A model generated the notes under the pieces. The model did no database searches. It was not told where the DNA came from and saw nothing but the letters and a program-made list of their open reading frames with translations. The translations under genes were made by a program, and so were the position numbers. This document shows positions 1-8,563 of a DNA stretch of 26,708 nt, piece after piece. Positions within the stretch are counted from its first letter, which is position 1, and the number at the start of each line of letters is the position of its first letter. The stretch comes from Lachnospiraceae bacterium (GTDB taxonomy: Bacteria > Bacillota_A > Clostridia > Lachnospirales > Lachnospiraceae), in the NCBI GenBank assembly GCA_017621115.1, contig JAGATU010000003.1, positions 1 to 26,708 on the forward strand. Reading direction: 5' to 3'.

Positions 1-54
1 GAGGTTCCATGCTATGATACACAGAGTCTGTTATCCTTAGCAGAAGGCAAATAG
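1..54 (+). CDS. C-terminal end of an unidentified protein (partial)
   Basis: Frame 1 is open from the window edge and ends at a TAG at 52-54, giving a 17-residue tail that ends in LLSLAEGK. The other two plus frames are also short here, so the case rests on position: the stop lies 16 bases before a strong hairpin terminator. Nothing in the tail identifies a family. It could be non-coding. Confidence 0.35.
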   Translation, partial: EVPCYDTQSLLSLAEGK

Positions 55-70
55 AACAGAAACCGTAAAA

Positions 71-101
71 AAGGCTTCGTTCCATATTGGGACGAAGCCT
101 T
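71..101. terminator. Bidirectional intrinsic terminator
   Basis: Positions 71-83 pair with 89-101 (13 pairs including one G-T, loop ATATT). Six A residues at 67-72 make a U-tract for transcripts from the leftward SDR gene. The right side is T-rich and could serve the rightward gene ending at 54. Confidence 0.8.
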
Positions 102-131
102 AATTTATATACTATATTGATGAAAAGAAGA

Positions 132-932
132 TTATGGTCTAAGACCCATACCACCTTCCAAAGTGATGGTTTCACCGTTCATATATTTGAAATCAGGAGA
201 TGCGAGCTGAACACATACACGGCCGATTTCTTTTTCAGGGTCACCGAAATGTCCTGCCGGAGGCATATGAACATTTGCTTTAAAAGCTTCAGGATAAGCT
301 TTTTCAAAGTTTTCAAGCTGTGCTGTCCATGCTAAAGGACAAACAATGTTAACATTAATATTATCTTTTCCCCATTCGGTTGCAGCTACTCTTGAAAGAC
401 CACGGATACCTTCCTTTGCAGCAGCGTATGCACACTGTCCGTAGTTACCGAAAAGACCGGCACCGGATGCAAAGTTGATAACACTTCCCTGTGTCTCTTT
501 TAAGTATGGATAGCAGGCCTTCATATAGTAGAAAGTAGCATATAAACCGGAATACATAGCAAGGTCAAACTGTTCTGTAGTGTGATCTGCTAAAGTAACG
601 CCCGATGCGGATGCCTGTGCATTATTGATTAATACGTCGATTCTTCCGAATTCTTCAATCGTTTTTTTAACAACATCATTAGCAGTAGCTTCGTTATCGG
701 ATCCTGCAGCCATATCAGCCGCAACAGCTAAAACTTTAATTCCGTAAAGTCTTTCTAATTCTTCCTTGGCTTCTTCCAATTTTTTAACATTACGGCCTGT
801 AATAACAAGATTCGCACCTTCCTTAGCATAAGCAGTAGCAATACCGTATCCGATGGAACCGCATCTTCCGTCGCTTAATACGGAACGGCCCCCTCCTGTG
901 ACAATAACTGTTTTGTTTTCAAATGCCCCCAT
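132..932 (-). CDS. SDR-family NAD(P)-dependent oxidoreductase
   Basis: Classical short-chain dehydrogenase/reductase of 266 residues, predicted to be a cytosolic NAD(P)-dependent oxidoreductase of unknown substrate. The cofactor-binding start has T12-G13-G14-G15, then a stretch of about ten extra residues before G25-S-I-G28-Y-G. The usual TGxxxGxG loop is therefore expanded. The structural NNAG motif reads NNAQ (103-106). The catalytic Ser156, Tyr169 and Lys173 (YAAAK) are present, and the C-terminus ends LEGGMGLRP. I chose the ATG at 930-932 because AAAGGAGA lies 6 bases upstream; a longer in-frame start at 1007 has no such site and would overlap the promoter. The gene diverges from the xylanase gene and has its own promoter and terminator, so it is probably monocistronic. 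The substrate cannot be told from sequence; annotation as a 3-oxoacyl-ACP reductase would be a guess. Confidence 0.9.
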   Translation of the reverse strand: MGAFENKTVIVTGGGRSVLSDGRCGSIGYGIATAYAKEGANLVITGRNVKKLEEAKEELERLYGIKVLAVAADMAAGSDNEATANDVVKKTIEEFGRIDVLINNAQASASGVTLADHTTEQFDLAMYSGLYATFYYMKACYPYLKETQGSVINFASGAGLFGNYGQCAYAAAKEGIRGLSRVAATEWGKDNINVNIVCPLAWTAQLENFEKAYPEAFKANVHMPPAGHFGDPEKEIGRVCVQLASPDFKYMNGETITLEGGMGLRP

Positions 933-997
933 AGATAATCTCCTTTTCATTATGTGATTGATATATTTTGGTGTTCTTATATTTGACACACAAACGG

Positions 998-1026
998 ATT
1001 GTATCACTTTTAATACAATTTTTCAA
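998..1026 (-). promoter_or_regulatory. Sigma-A promoter of the SDR gene
   Basis: On the minus strand a TTGAAA -35 (plus 1021-1026) and a TACAAT -10 (plus 998-1003) are separated by exactly 17 bases. The predicted transcript starts near 991, leaving a leader of about 60 bases before the AAAGGAGA site. Confidence 0.7.
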
Positions 1027-1028
1027 TT

Positions 1029-1044
1029 GGAAAAACGTTTATCC
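1029..1044. promoter_or_regulatory. LacI/CcpA-type operator palindrome
   Basis: GGAAAAACGTTTATCC is a 16-bp near-perfect palindrome (7 of 8 positions symmetric) with the central AAACGTTT typical of LacI-family and catabolite-response operators. It sits directly behind the -35 box of the SDR promoter and about 110 bp upstream of the xylanase start. It could be a cre site for CcpA or the site of a sugar-responsive LacI regulator. The outer bases do not fit the cre consensus well. Confidence 0.45.
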
Positions 1045-1153
1045 TAGAAAAATACGGTATTTTAGATAGACTTTATCGGATTGTTTAATGTTTTTACGAA
1101 TGTTAGTATTATATTTGGGAAAAAAAGTATTATTAATCAGAGGGAGAAATAGT

Positions 1154-4100
1154 ATGAAAAGAATTATGTCATTTCTTTTTGCATTACTTCTGTTAATGGG
1201 CAGTGTTTCTGTTCCGGCTATGGAAGTACATGCGGCAGGAGTAGAGAAAGTCTACACCTTTAATGATGTTGCGGTTGCAAATCAGTGGGGAGTAACATCC
1301 GAAGTCTCTGCGGACGGAGTTTTGGATATTACATTTGACGGACAATATCAGTCTCAGTTTTACAATATTCCAAGTGAGATTGATCCGGCAACCATCAGTA
1401 AAGTTACATTTAATGTAACAGAAGGAAATGCTGCGGATTTAGCATTTAAACTGCATACACAGGCAGATTATGATTCAACAAACAAGGAAGGTACACCTGT
1501 TTCTTACGGCAATCCGGAAATTATTCCGACAGAAGGCAAAGAAGTACTGTATTTTTCCATAATGTCTCTTAACGGAGGAAGTACATCCGCTAAAATTGCC
1601 GATGTTACTTTTGAATTAACTGCAGATGTAAGTGATGAGCCGAAGACATTTACAGTAGAAGAAAACGAAGAGTATGGTGAAAATGTAATTATCAACGGTA
1701 ATTTTGATACCGATGATTTCTCTGCATGGACTGTTGAACAGGGGGCTGCTTCATTTAGTACCGCTGTCAGCGATACACCTATTTTCAATGATGTTACAAC
1801 ATATGCTGCAATTACAAACAGAACATTACCGTCTGATTGTTTTGCACAGGATATCACGGATGTGGTAGAGCCGGGACATACATATGAATACAGATTCTAT
1901 GCAATGCTTTCTGATGATTATGAAGGCGCACCTGCTAACCAGAGACAGGTGGATTTCGCTCCATATATTGTCAGTGGCGGAAGCACCACATATTTAGGCT
2001 CTTATTCGGCCGAACTTTCCGGTTCCTGCTCCCAGCAGTTAACACCGGGTAAATGGACCGAATTTACCGGTAAGTTTAAAGTTGCTTCTTCAGGAAGCAT
2101 TGACAAAGTAGTAATCCGTCTTCTTGAGCAGGGTACGGATTATGGTGCAGGTATCTGCGTACTTGGTGATTACTATGTAACCGGCGTTTCATTACGTGAT
2201 ATGAATATTGCAACCGGTTCCATTGAAAAGAATATCCCTAATTTAAAGGATACTTTTGTTGCTGATTTTGATGAAAATGAAATCGCAGGTGTATCCGTTG
2301 TTGGTTCCGAATTAAATGATAAGGTATTAATGGAACTTGTAACAAAGCATTTTAATGCGGTTACTCTTGGTAATGAATTAAAGCCGGATGCAATATTCGG
2401 ATATAGTAACGGTGCTTGCCCGGGAACAACAACCGATACTTTAAACGGCGAAGAGATTACCGTACCAAACCTTAATTTCTCACGTGCAGAACAGATTTTG
2501 GATTATATTGTGGAATGGAATGCAAACAATCCGGATGATCAGATTAAGGTAAGAGGACATGTTCTTGTATGGCATTCCCAGACACCGGAATGGTTCTTCC
2601 ATGAAGACTATAATAAGAACAATGACTATGTTTCAGCAGAAGAGATGAATAAACGTCTTGAATGGTATATTAAGAGCGTTTTAGAACATTTCACAGGCGA
2701 AGACAGCAAATATAACGGTTTATTCTATGGTTGGGATGTTGTAAATGAAGCAGTCAGCGACAGTACGGGAACATACCGTAGCGACGTGGAAGGCGGAAAT
2801 GACAGTCTGACGGATGATACACATGGTTCGAAGTCAAGCTGGTGGAAAGTATACCAGAGCAATGAATTTATTATTAATGCATTCCGTTATGCCAATAAAT
2901 ATGCACCGGCAGATTTGGAATTGTATTACAATGATTATAATGATTCCACACCATCTAAAGTTGGTCCGATCTGCGAGTTATTAAAGGCAGTTAAGGATGC
3001 AGAAGGTACCAGAATTGACGGTATGGGTATGCAGGGACATTACGATTTGAGTTCTCCTACTATGGAGCAGTTTGAAGATGCAGCCCGTGCATATGCTGAT
3101 ATCGTAGGAAAGGTACAGTTAACAGAGTTAGATATTAAAGCAAGTGCTGATTTTGACGGTACCGAATTAACAATGGGTACCGAATATACCAAGCAGGCTT
3201 ACCGTTATAAAGAAATTTATGACAGCATGAAGAAACTTCAGGCTGAAGGTGTTGAATTTGACGGTATGACAGTTTGGGGAGTTATTGATCCGAACTCCTG
3301 GTTACAGGGTAATGCAGGTGTCGGTGGTGGCGCAGACGGTTTACATGTACAGTGTCCGCTTTTATTTGATGGTGCATACAAGGCAAAACCTTCTTTCTGG
3401 GCATTTGTAGATCCAAGCAAATTGGAGCCGTTAACAAAGACAATTACCATGAGTTTGAGTGATAAGGATGCTTTTGCCGGTAATCTGACATATACATTCG
3501 GACAGGGTGATGTAGAAGTTGAGTTTACACCTATCTGGAGAGAAGATGAGATTCAGGTATTGGTTAATGTAAAGGATGCATCTGAAGATGCTGATGACGC
3601 AGTAACGGTTTACATTGATAAGTACAACAGTAAGGCAACCGGAATTACACCTAAGATTATTAATACAGCGCGTAGTGAAGGTACAGCGGTTGACGGAGGA
3701 TACCAGGTAACAGTTTCTATCCCAATGGAAGAACTTGAAATCTCCAAAGTAATCGGTTTTGATATGATAGTAACGAATGGTTCAGAGAAAATTGCCTTCA
3801 ACGATACTACACTCAGCGCAGACAATAATACCAAGTATTATGCAGAAGCTGTTTTAAAACCATTTGTTTCCATTCCTAAAGGAACTGTTAATGTTGACGG
3901 AGAAAAAGAAGAAGCATGGAACAGCTCCGTAAACGTACCGCTTACCATTAATTTGGGAGCACAGGTAACAGCAAGTGCAGATATGTTATGGGATGAAGAA
4001 AATCTTTATGTATACTTTACGGTTGAAGATGCTGTACTTAATAAGAACAACGAAGAAGTACACCAGCAGGATTCCATCGAAGTATTTATTGATGAATTGA

Positions 4101-4651
4101 ATTCCAAGAGCAGTGCATACGGACCGGAACACAAGCAGTATCGTGTGAATTACGAAAATGCACTTTCATTTAATGGTGAGAAGTGTCTGGAAGAGAATAT
4201 TACATCTTTTGCAAAGACAACCGATAACGGATATGTAGTGGAAGCAGCGTTTAAGTGGACAGAGGTAACCCCTATGGAAGATACCAGAATCGGATTGGAA
4301 TTGCAGATTAATGATGCGGATGCTTCCGGAATGCGTATCGGTACCTTAAGCTGGTATGACGAAAGCGGTCAGGGCTGGAGCAATCCGGGTGTATACGGTG
4401 TTGCCGAACTTACAGGTGAAGGAACGTCAGTTTCTAATTCTGAGCCGGTTGCAGATGTTGCATCTGATGATGTAGATTCCGACGAAGGAGCTGTTTCCGA
4501 TCAAACAGCGGCAGTTATAGCTGTTTTACTTCTTGGTGGTTCTTCTGCTGCAATAGTTGCACAGAGAAAGAAAAAAGCAGGTGAAGCCAATAAGGAATCC
4601 GATAAGAAGGATGAAACAAAAGAAGAACCTGCAGAAGAAAAAGCAGAATAA
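1154..4651 (+). CDS. Multidomain GH10 endo-beta-1,4-xylanase, membrane-anchored
   Basis: Secreted xylan-degrading enzyme of 1165 residues. In order: signal peptide (about 1-27, cleavage after VHA), an unassigned beta-rich module (about 28-165), a CBM22/CBM4_9-like module beginning NGNFD (about 176-356), a GH10 catalytic domain (about 360-752), two CBM9/DOMON-like modules (about 760-905 and 908-1090, the second containing LWDEENLYVYF), an acidic linker, a hydrophobic segment (about 1118-1137), then RKKK and a Lys/Glu-rich tail. The GH10 acid/base is Glu532 in WDVVNEA and the nucleophile is Glu658 in TELDI. The ending suggests a single transmembrane anchor with a cytoplasmic tail; no LPXTG motif or SLH domain is visible. 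The start was set at ATG 1154, behind AGAGGGAG and at the signal peptide. It is followed by its own terminator. The CBM family assignments are from pattern only. Confidence 0.95.
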   Translation: MKRIMSFLFALLLLMGSVSVPAMEVHAAGVEKVYTFNDVAVANQWGVTSEVSADGVLDITFDGQYQSQFYNIPSEIDPATISKVTFNVTEGNAADLAFKLHTQADYDSTNKEGTPVSYGNPEIIPTEGKEVLYFSIMSLNGGSTSAKIADVTFELTADVSDEPKTFTVEENEEYGENVIINGNFDTDDFSAWTVEQGAASFSTAVSDTPIFNDVTTYAAITNRTLPSDCFAQDITDVVEPGHTYEYRFYAMLSDDYEGAPANQRQVDFAPYIVSGGSTTYLGSYSAELSGSCSQQLTPGKWTEFTGKFKVASSGSIDKVVIRLLEQGTDYGAGICVLGDYYVTGVSLRDMNIATGSIEKNIPNLKDTFVADFDENEIAGVSVVGSELNDKVLMELVTKHFNAVTLGNELKPDAIFGYSNGACPGTTTDTLNGEEITVPNLNFSRAEQILDYIVEWNANNPDDQIKVRGHVLVWHSQTPEWFFHEDYNKNNDYVSAEEMNKRLEWYIKSVLEHFTGEDSKYNGLFYGWDVVNEAVSDSTGTYRSDVEGGNDSLTDDTHGSKSSWWKVYQSNEFIINAFRYANKYAPADLELYYNDYNDSTPSKVGPICELLKAVKDAEGTRIDGMGMQGHYDLSSPTMEQFEDAARAYADIVGKVQLTELDIKASADFDGTELTMGTEYTKQAYRYKEIYDSMKKLQAEGVEFDGMTVWGVIDPNSWLQGNAGVGGGADGLHVQCPLLFDGAYKAKPSFWAFVDPSKLEPLTKTITMSLSDKDAFAGNLTYTFGQGDVEVEFTPIWREDEIQVLVNVKDASEDADDAVTVYIDKYNSKATGITPKIINTARSEGTAVDGGYQVTVSIPMEELEISKVIGFDMIVTNGSEKIAFNDTTLSADNNTKYYAEAVLKPFVSIPKGTVNVDGEKEEAWNSSVNVPLTINLGAQVTASADMLWDEENLYVYFTVEDAVLNKNNEEVHQQDSIEVFIDELNSKSSAYGPEHKQYRVNYENALSFNGEKCLEENITSFAKTTDNGYVVEAAFKWTEVTPMEDTRIGLELQINDADASGMRIGTLSWYDESGQGWSNPGVYGVAELTGEGTSVSNSEPVADVASDDVDSDEGAVSDQTAAVIAVLLLGGSSAAIVAQRKKKAGEANKESDKKDETKEEPAEEKAE

Positions 4652-4666
4652 TAATATTTAAAATTA

Positions 4667-4698
4667 AGCGGGGAACGGAATAGTTCCCCGCTGTTTTT
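4667..4698 (+). terminator. Terminator after the xylanase gene
   Basis: A perfect 10-bp stem (AGCGGGGAAC at 4667-4676 with 4683-4692), a 6-base loop, then G and five T. It lies 16 bases after the xylanase stop and separates it from enolase. Confidence 0.9.
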
Positions 4699-4727
4699 GT
4701 ATATACTATCCATTAATAGAAATATAA

Positions 4728-6038
<1,311 letters not shown>

Positions 6039-6068
6039 ACATATATCGGAAGTATATGTCTTAAACAG

Positions 6069-6096
6069 AAAAACGGCACTAAGAAGTGCCGTTTTT
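6069..6096. terminator. Bidirectional terminator between eno and the PNPOx-like gene
   Basis: A 12-bp perfect stem (6069-6080 with 6085-6096) with an AAGA loop. It has A5 on the left arm and T5 on the right arm, so it gives a U-tract on either strand. Confidence 0.88.
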
Positions 6097-6112
6097 GCAA
6101 TATCTGATATCA

Positions 6113-6598
6113 TTATTTTTGATCGTATTGTTTTATTTCTACTGATTTTTTGTCAAAATCAATAAAAATCTGATAAGCGTAATTATCTTCGCTGGTATCC
6201 CAGATTTCTACATACTTAGGTGTGACAGCGATGATAATTTCGGTATCGGTATGGGAGTATTTGTTATAACTTCCCCATAAATGTTCTTCATAGAGATTTT
6301 CAAACTTTCGGTCCGGTTCCTCCACAACAAGCCCTTTGTTTTCGGCAATACCTTCGATTTGGACTCCGCTCCAGCATAAGGCAACCTGCGGATTCTTAAA
6401 CAACTGCTGTGTTTTGCGGAAATTTTTGTCTGTTTTAAACCACACTTTACCGTTATAGAATAAGCAGCTTACATTACGTACCATAACATAATCATTAACA
6501 GAACTTGCAAGAGCCATGATTTTCCAATCTCCGAGTTTTTCAAACATAAGCTCTACTGCCTGATCAAAAGTTAAGTTTTTGTCTATACTGAATTTCAT
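6113..6598 (-). CDS. Pyridoxamine 5'-phosphate oxidase-like flavin-binding protein
   Basis: A 161-residue protein resembling the split beta-barrel (PNPOx-like) family, whose members usually bind FMN or a related flavin. The visible pattern is a helix at the start (FDQAVELMFEKLG), a strand with MALASS, then NVSCLFYNGKVWFKTD, a basic segment (KNFRKTQQLFKNPQVALCW) and a C-terminal half with VTPKYVEIWD. It has no membrane segment and should be cytosolic. The specific reaction is unknown; it is too short and divergent to call pdxH. The ATG is preceded by AGGGGGG. It starts 13 bases after the stop of ribU on the same strand, with no terminator between, so it probably shares the FMN-riboswitch-controlled transcript. 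That context supports a flavin-linked role. Confidence 0.78.
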   Translation of the reverse strand: MKFSIDKNLTFDQAVELMFEKLGDWKIMALASSVNDYVMVRNVSCLFYNGKVWFKTDKNFRKTQQLFKNPQVALCWSGVQIEGIAENKGLVVEEPDRKFENLYEEHLWGSYNKYSHTDTEIIIAVTPKYVEIWDTSEDNYAYQIFIDFDKKSVEIKQYDQK

Positions 6599-6611
6599 TT
6601 GTTTTTCCCCC

Positions 6612-7214
6612 CTAATCCTCTAACATCTTTTTGAGCGGTACACTAATTTTTTTATAAACCAAAATGGCAATTACCGATGATACAAATCTCGAAATAACAT
6701 TGAATGGAATAACTGAAAATGCGACAAATGTAGGGATGTTTTTAATCATCGGATTGGCTGCCGTACAAATCTCAATAATACCGTCCCAATTCATGCCGTA
6801 AAGCTTGATGTATGCAGGGAAAATAAGATAGAGGTTGGTAAGAACCGCCATCACAATACTGATAATACTTCCGAGTACAAGACCGGTTATGGCACCCTTT
6901 TTTGTACGGTGCTTCCGGTAGTAAAGAATGGAAGGGAGTACATAACTTAAACTTAATATCAGGTTTTGTATTTCGCCGGTAAACATGGAACTGGTACCCT
7001 GAAATAACAGTTTAAGAAGCAGTTTGATAACAATTATGTATACGGCTCCCAGCGGGCCGAGTACATATCCACCGATTAATTCCGGAAGAGAAGACAAATC
7101 GAATTCTGCAAACGGAGAGATAACCGGTATCCCGAAGCTGAAGTACATCAGGACAAATGCGATTGCGCCAAAAAGGCCTGCCACAGTCATGCGGCGTAAG
7201 TTGGATTTTTTCAT
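6612..7214 (-). CDS. ribU: Riboflavin ECF transporter substrate-binding subunit RibU
   Basis: S component of an energy-coupling factor transporter, about 200 residues, with roughly six membrane helices (starting near residue 10, with long hydrophobic stretches at YVLGPLGAVYIIVIKLLL, GLVLGSIISIVMAVL and FVSSVIAILVYKK). Near the N-terminus it has MKKSNLRRMTVAGLFGAIAFVLM, and the loop SPFAEFDLSSLPELIGG typical of S components. It is expected to import riboflavin with a separately encoded EcfT/EcfA module, which is not in this window. The start was set at 7212-7214, where GGAGG lies about 10 bases upstream; a longer open frame would run into the leader. The substrate is inferred from the FMN riboswitch directly upstream and from family resemblance. 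It is cotranscribed with the downstream PNPOx-like gene (13-base gap). Confidence 0.93.
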   Translation of the reverse strand: MKKSNLRRMTVAGLFGAIAFVLMYFSFGIPVISPFAEFDLSSLPELIGGYVLGPLGAVYIIVIKLLLKLLFQGTSSMFTGEIQNLILSLSYVLPSILYYRKHRTKKGAITGLVLGSIISIVMAVLTNLYLIFPAYIKLYGMNWDGIIEICTAANPMIKNIPTFVAFSVIPFNVISRFVSSVIAILVYKKISVPLKKMLED

Positions 7215-7245
7215 AAAATAAGACCTCCGGTATTTTTTTAGGGAT

Positions 7246-7282
7246 AAAAAAATCCCTAAGTCAAAAACAGGATGACTTGGGG
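7246..7282 (-). terminator. Riboswitch-controlled terminator in the ribU leader
   Basis: On the minus strand CCCAAGTCA (plus 7273-7281) pairs with TGACTT-A-GGG (plus 7254-7263) with one bulged A, and is followed by A and seven U (plus 7246-7253). This is the likely expression platform. Its 5' arm CCCCAAG (7276-7282) can instead pair with UUUGGGG of the riboswitch P1/J region (plus 7483-7489). A competing downstream hairpin, TTAGGGAT with ATCCCTAA (7238-7259), reuses the 3' arm. Confidence 0.7.
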
Positions 7283-7291
7283 AACCAAAAG

Positions 7292-7366
7292 AGCATAATA
7301 ATATGCTGCAATATGGATAAAACATGCCTTACGGCATTAGAACGGTATATAAAAATGAAACCGTTC
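7292..7366 (-). other. Chain of small hairpins in the ribU leader
   Basis: Between the riboswitch and the terminator the leader holds three short stem-loops: GAACGG with CCGTTC (7340-7366), ATGCC with GGCAT (7324-7337, followed by G and four U), and AGCATA with TATGCT (7292-7307). Each is small. They may be spacer structure or additional pausing/termination sites. Confidence 0.5.
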
Positions 7367-7370
7367 AGAA

Positions 7371-7495
7371 ATCGTCTTTTCCCATCCGGACTTTACCGTC
7401 GGTACCGGAATTGCACCGGTTCAGCCTCTTGTCAATAACAAAAGGGTCATGGACTTTACCATCGGTCGGGATTTACACCCTACCCCAAAGACATT
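7371..7495 (-). ncRNA. FMN riboswitch (RFN element)
   Basis: Read on the minus strand, this has the conserved RFN features: a closing P1 helix (GUCUUU at plus 7487-7492 with AAAGAC at 7374-7379), GGGGUAGGGUG then AAAUCCCGACCGAUGGU, AGUCCAUGACCC, the GAACCGGUGCAAUUCCGGUACCGACGGU part, and AGUCCGGAUGGGA before P1 closes. It should bind FMN and lower expression of ribU and the PNPOx-like gene when FMN is plentiful. It begins just after the predicted transcription start. Confidence 0.96.
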
Positions 7496-7514
7496 TCGTT
7501 TTTACTCGATAACC

Positions 7515-7543
7515 AATATAGTGTATAGGGAATGGTTTGTCAA
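7515..7543 (-). promoter_or_regulatory. Sigma-A promoter for the ribU operon
   Basis: Minus-strand TTGACA (plus 7538-7543), a 17-base spacer, and TATATT (plus 7515-7520). The start would lie near 7508, a few bases before the riboswitch. Confidence 0.85.
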
Positions 7544-7670
7544 TGCTTTACTGCAAAAAAGTATTTTCCATATAATGATTTACCGCAAATAATATTAGGG
7601 GTAGAAATTAAGGATACACTTGTGTTATATTAAAAAACAGTTATTTTAAATTTTGCAAAGAGGAATAAAA

Positions 7671-8528
7671 ATGTTACATATATTGGAGCATGTAATACAC
7701 CATGCGATAGAAGACAGTATAATGATTCTTCCGTTTTTGTTTATTACCTATCTCGTAATGGAATATCTGGAAGAGAAGATGAATGCCAAAACAGTGGCAG
7801 TTCTTAAGAAAACAGAAAAATCAGGTCCTATTTGGGGTTCGCTTCTTGGAATGCTTCCGCAATGTGGTTTTTCGGCATCAGCCTCCAATTTATATGCAGG
7901 CCGTATGATTACAGTCGGAACCCTTCTTGCCGTATATTTATCAACTTCTGATGAAATGCTTCCGATGATGATTGCTGCATCTCTTGAGATGTCTTTTATT
8001 ATAAAAGTGGTTTTGTTAAAAGCGGCAATCGGTATGGTGGCAGGTATCCTTATAGATTTTATATGGCAGACATTGTTGCAACACAAAAAAGGAGAGCCGG
8101 ACATTCATCATTTCTGCGAACATGAGCATTGCGAATGCGGACATGGAATTGTAAAACCTGCACTCAAACATACACTTAGAATATGGTTATTCATTTTCCT
8201 GGTAACCATTACGCTTAATTTTGTAATTGAGGTATTGGGAACAGAAGCGCTTTCAGATTTTATCCTGAATAAACCGATTATTGGCGAATTACTTGCCGGG
8301 GTCATCGGCTTAATTCCAAACTGTGCCGCATCAGTTGTTATCACTCAGTTATTCCTTGACGGTCTGATTCCTTTTGGAACCATGATGGCCGGATTACTTG
8401 TTGGTGCCGGCGTGGGTGTACTTATTCTTTTACGTGTAAATGAGGACAAAAAAGATACGTTTAAGATTATAGGATTATTATATGCAATTGGAGTAATAGC
8501 AGGGATGATTATTAATATAATTATATAG
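7671..8528 (+). CDS. ArsP_2-type putative metal permease (putative manganese/arsenic transporter)
   Basis: Integral membrane protein of 285 residues, close to the family described as a putative 10-TM heavy-metal exporter (ArsP_2) and often named putative manganese transporter. It has two related halves: GMLPQCGFS (60-68, Cys65) and GLIPNCAAS (213-221, Cys218), each followed by a small-residue-rich helix. Between them is a soluble loop with an unusual cluster of possible metal ligands: His146, His147, Cys149, His151, His153, Cys154, Cys156, His158. An N-terminal His-rich helix (LEHVIHHAIED) precedes the first membrane segment. ATG 7671 follows AAAGAGGA. It is a single gene, divergent from the ribU operon and ended by a terminator at 8534. 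A TGnTATATT extended -10 at 7623-7631 could be its promoter, without a good -35. The transported ion is not known from sequence. Confidence 0.85.
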   Translation: MLHILEHVIHHAIEDSIMILPFLFITYLVMEYLEEKMNAKTVAVLKKTEKSGPIWGSLLGMLPQCGFSASASNLYAGRMITVGTLLAVYLSTSDEMLPMMIAASLEMSFIIKVVLLKAAIGMVAGILIDFIWQTLLQHKKGEPDIHHFCEHEHCECGHGIVKPALKHTLRIWLFIFLVTITLNFVIEVLGTEALSDFILNKPIIGELLAGVIGLIPNCAASVVITQLFLDGLIPFGTMMAGLLVGAGVGVLILLRVNEDKKDTFKIIGLLYAIGVIAGMIINIII

Positions 8529-8533
8529 TAAAT

Positions 8534-8559
8534 AAAGGGACTGCCGTAGCAGTCCCTTT
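8534..8559. terminator. Bidirectional terminator between the permease and pyrI
   Basis: A perfect 11-bp stem AAAGGGACTGC / GCAGTCCCTTT (8534-8544 with 8549-8559) around a CGTA loop, placed between two convergent stops. Confidence 0.85.
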
Positions 8560-8563
8560 GTCA

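Noticed and set aside
983..1016. A plus-strand TTGACA that might be the xylanase -35 box
   Set aside because: No -10 at 16-18 bases (the nearest A/T hexamers are at 19 and 22 bases); the region fits better as the leader and promoter of the SDR gene.
1504..1857. A 117-codon minus-strand open frame inside the xylanase gene
   Set aside because: Antisense shadow of a clearly coding gene; no ribosome binding site or family features.
7324..7512. A 62-codon plus-strand frame opposite the riboswitch
   Set aside because: It is the reverse of the FMN riboswitch RNA; no ribosome binding site, and the structure on the minus strand explains the sequence.
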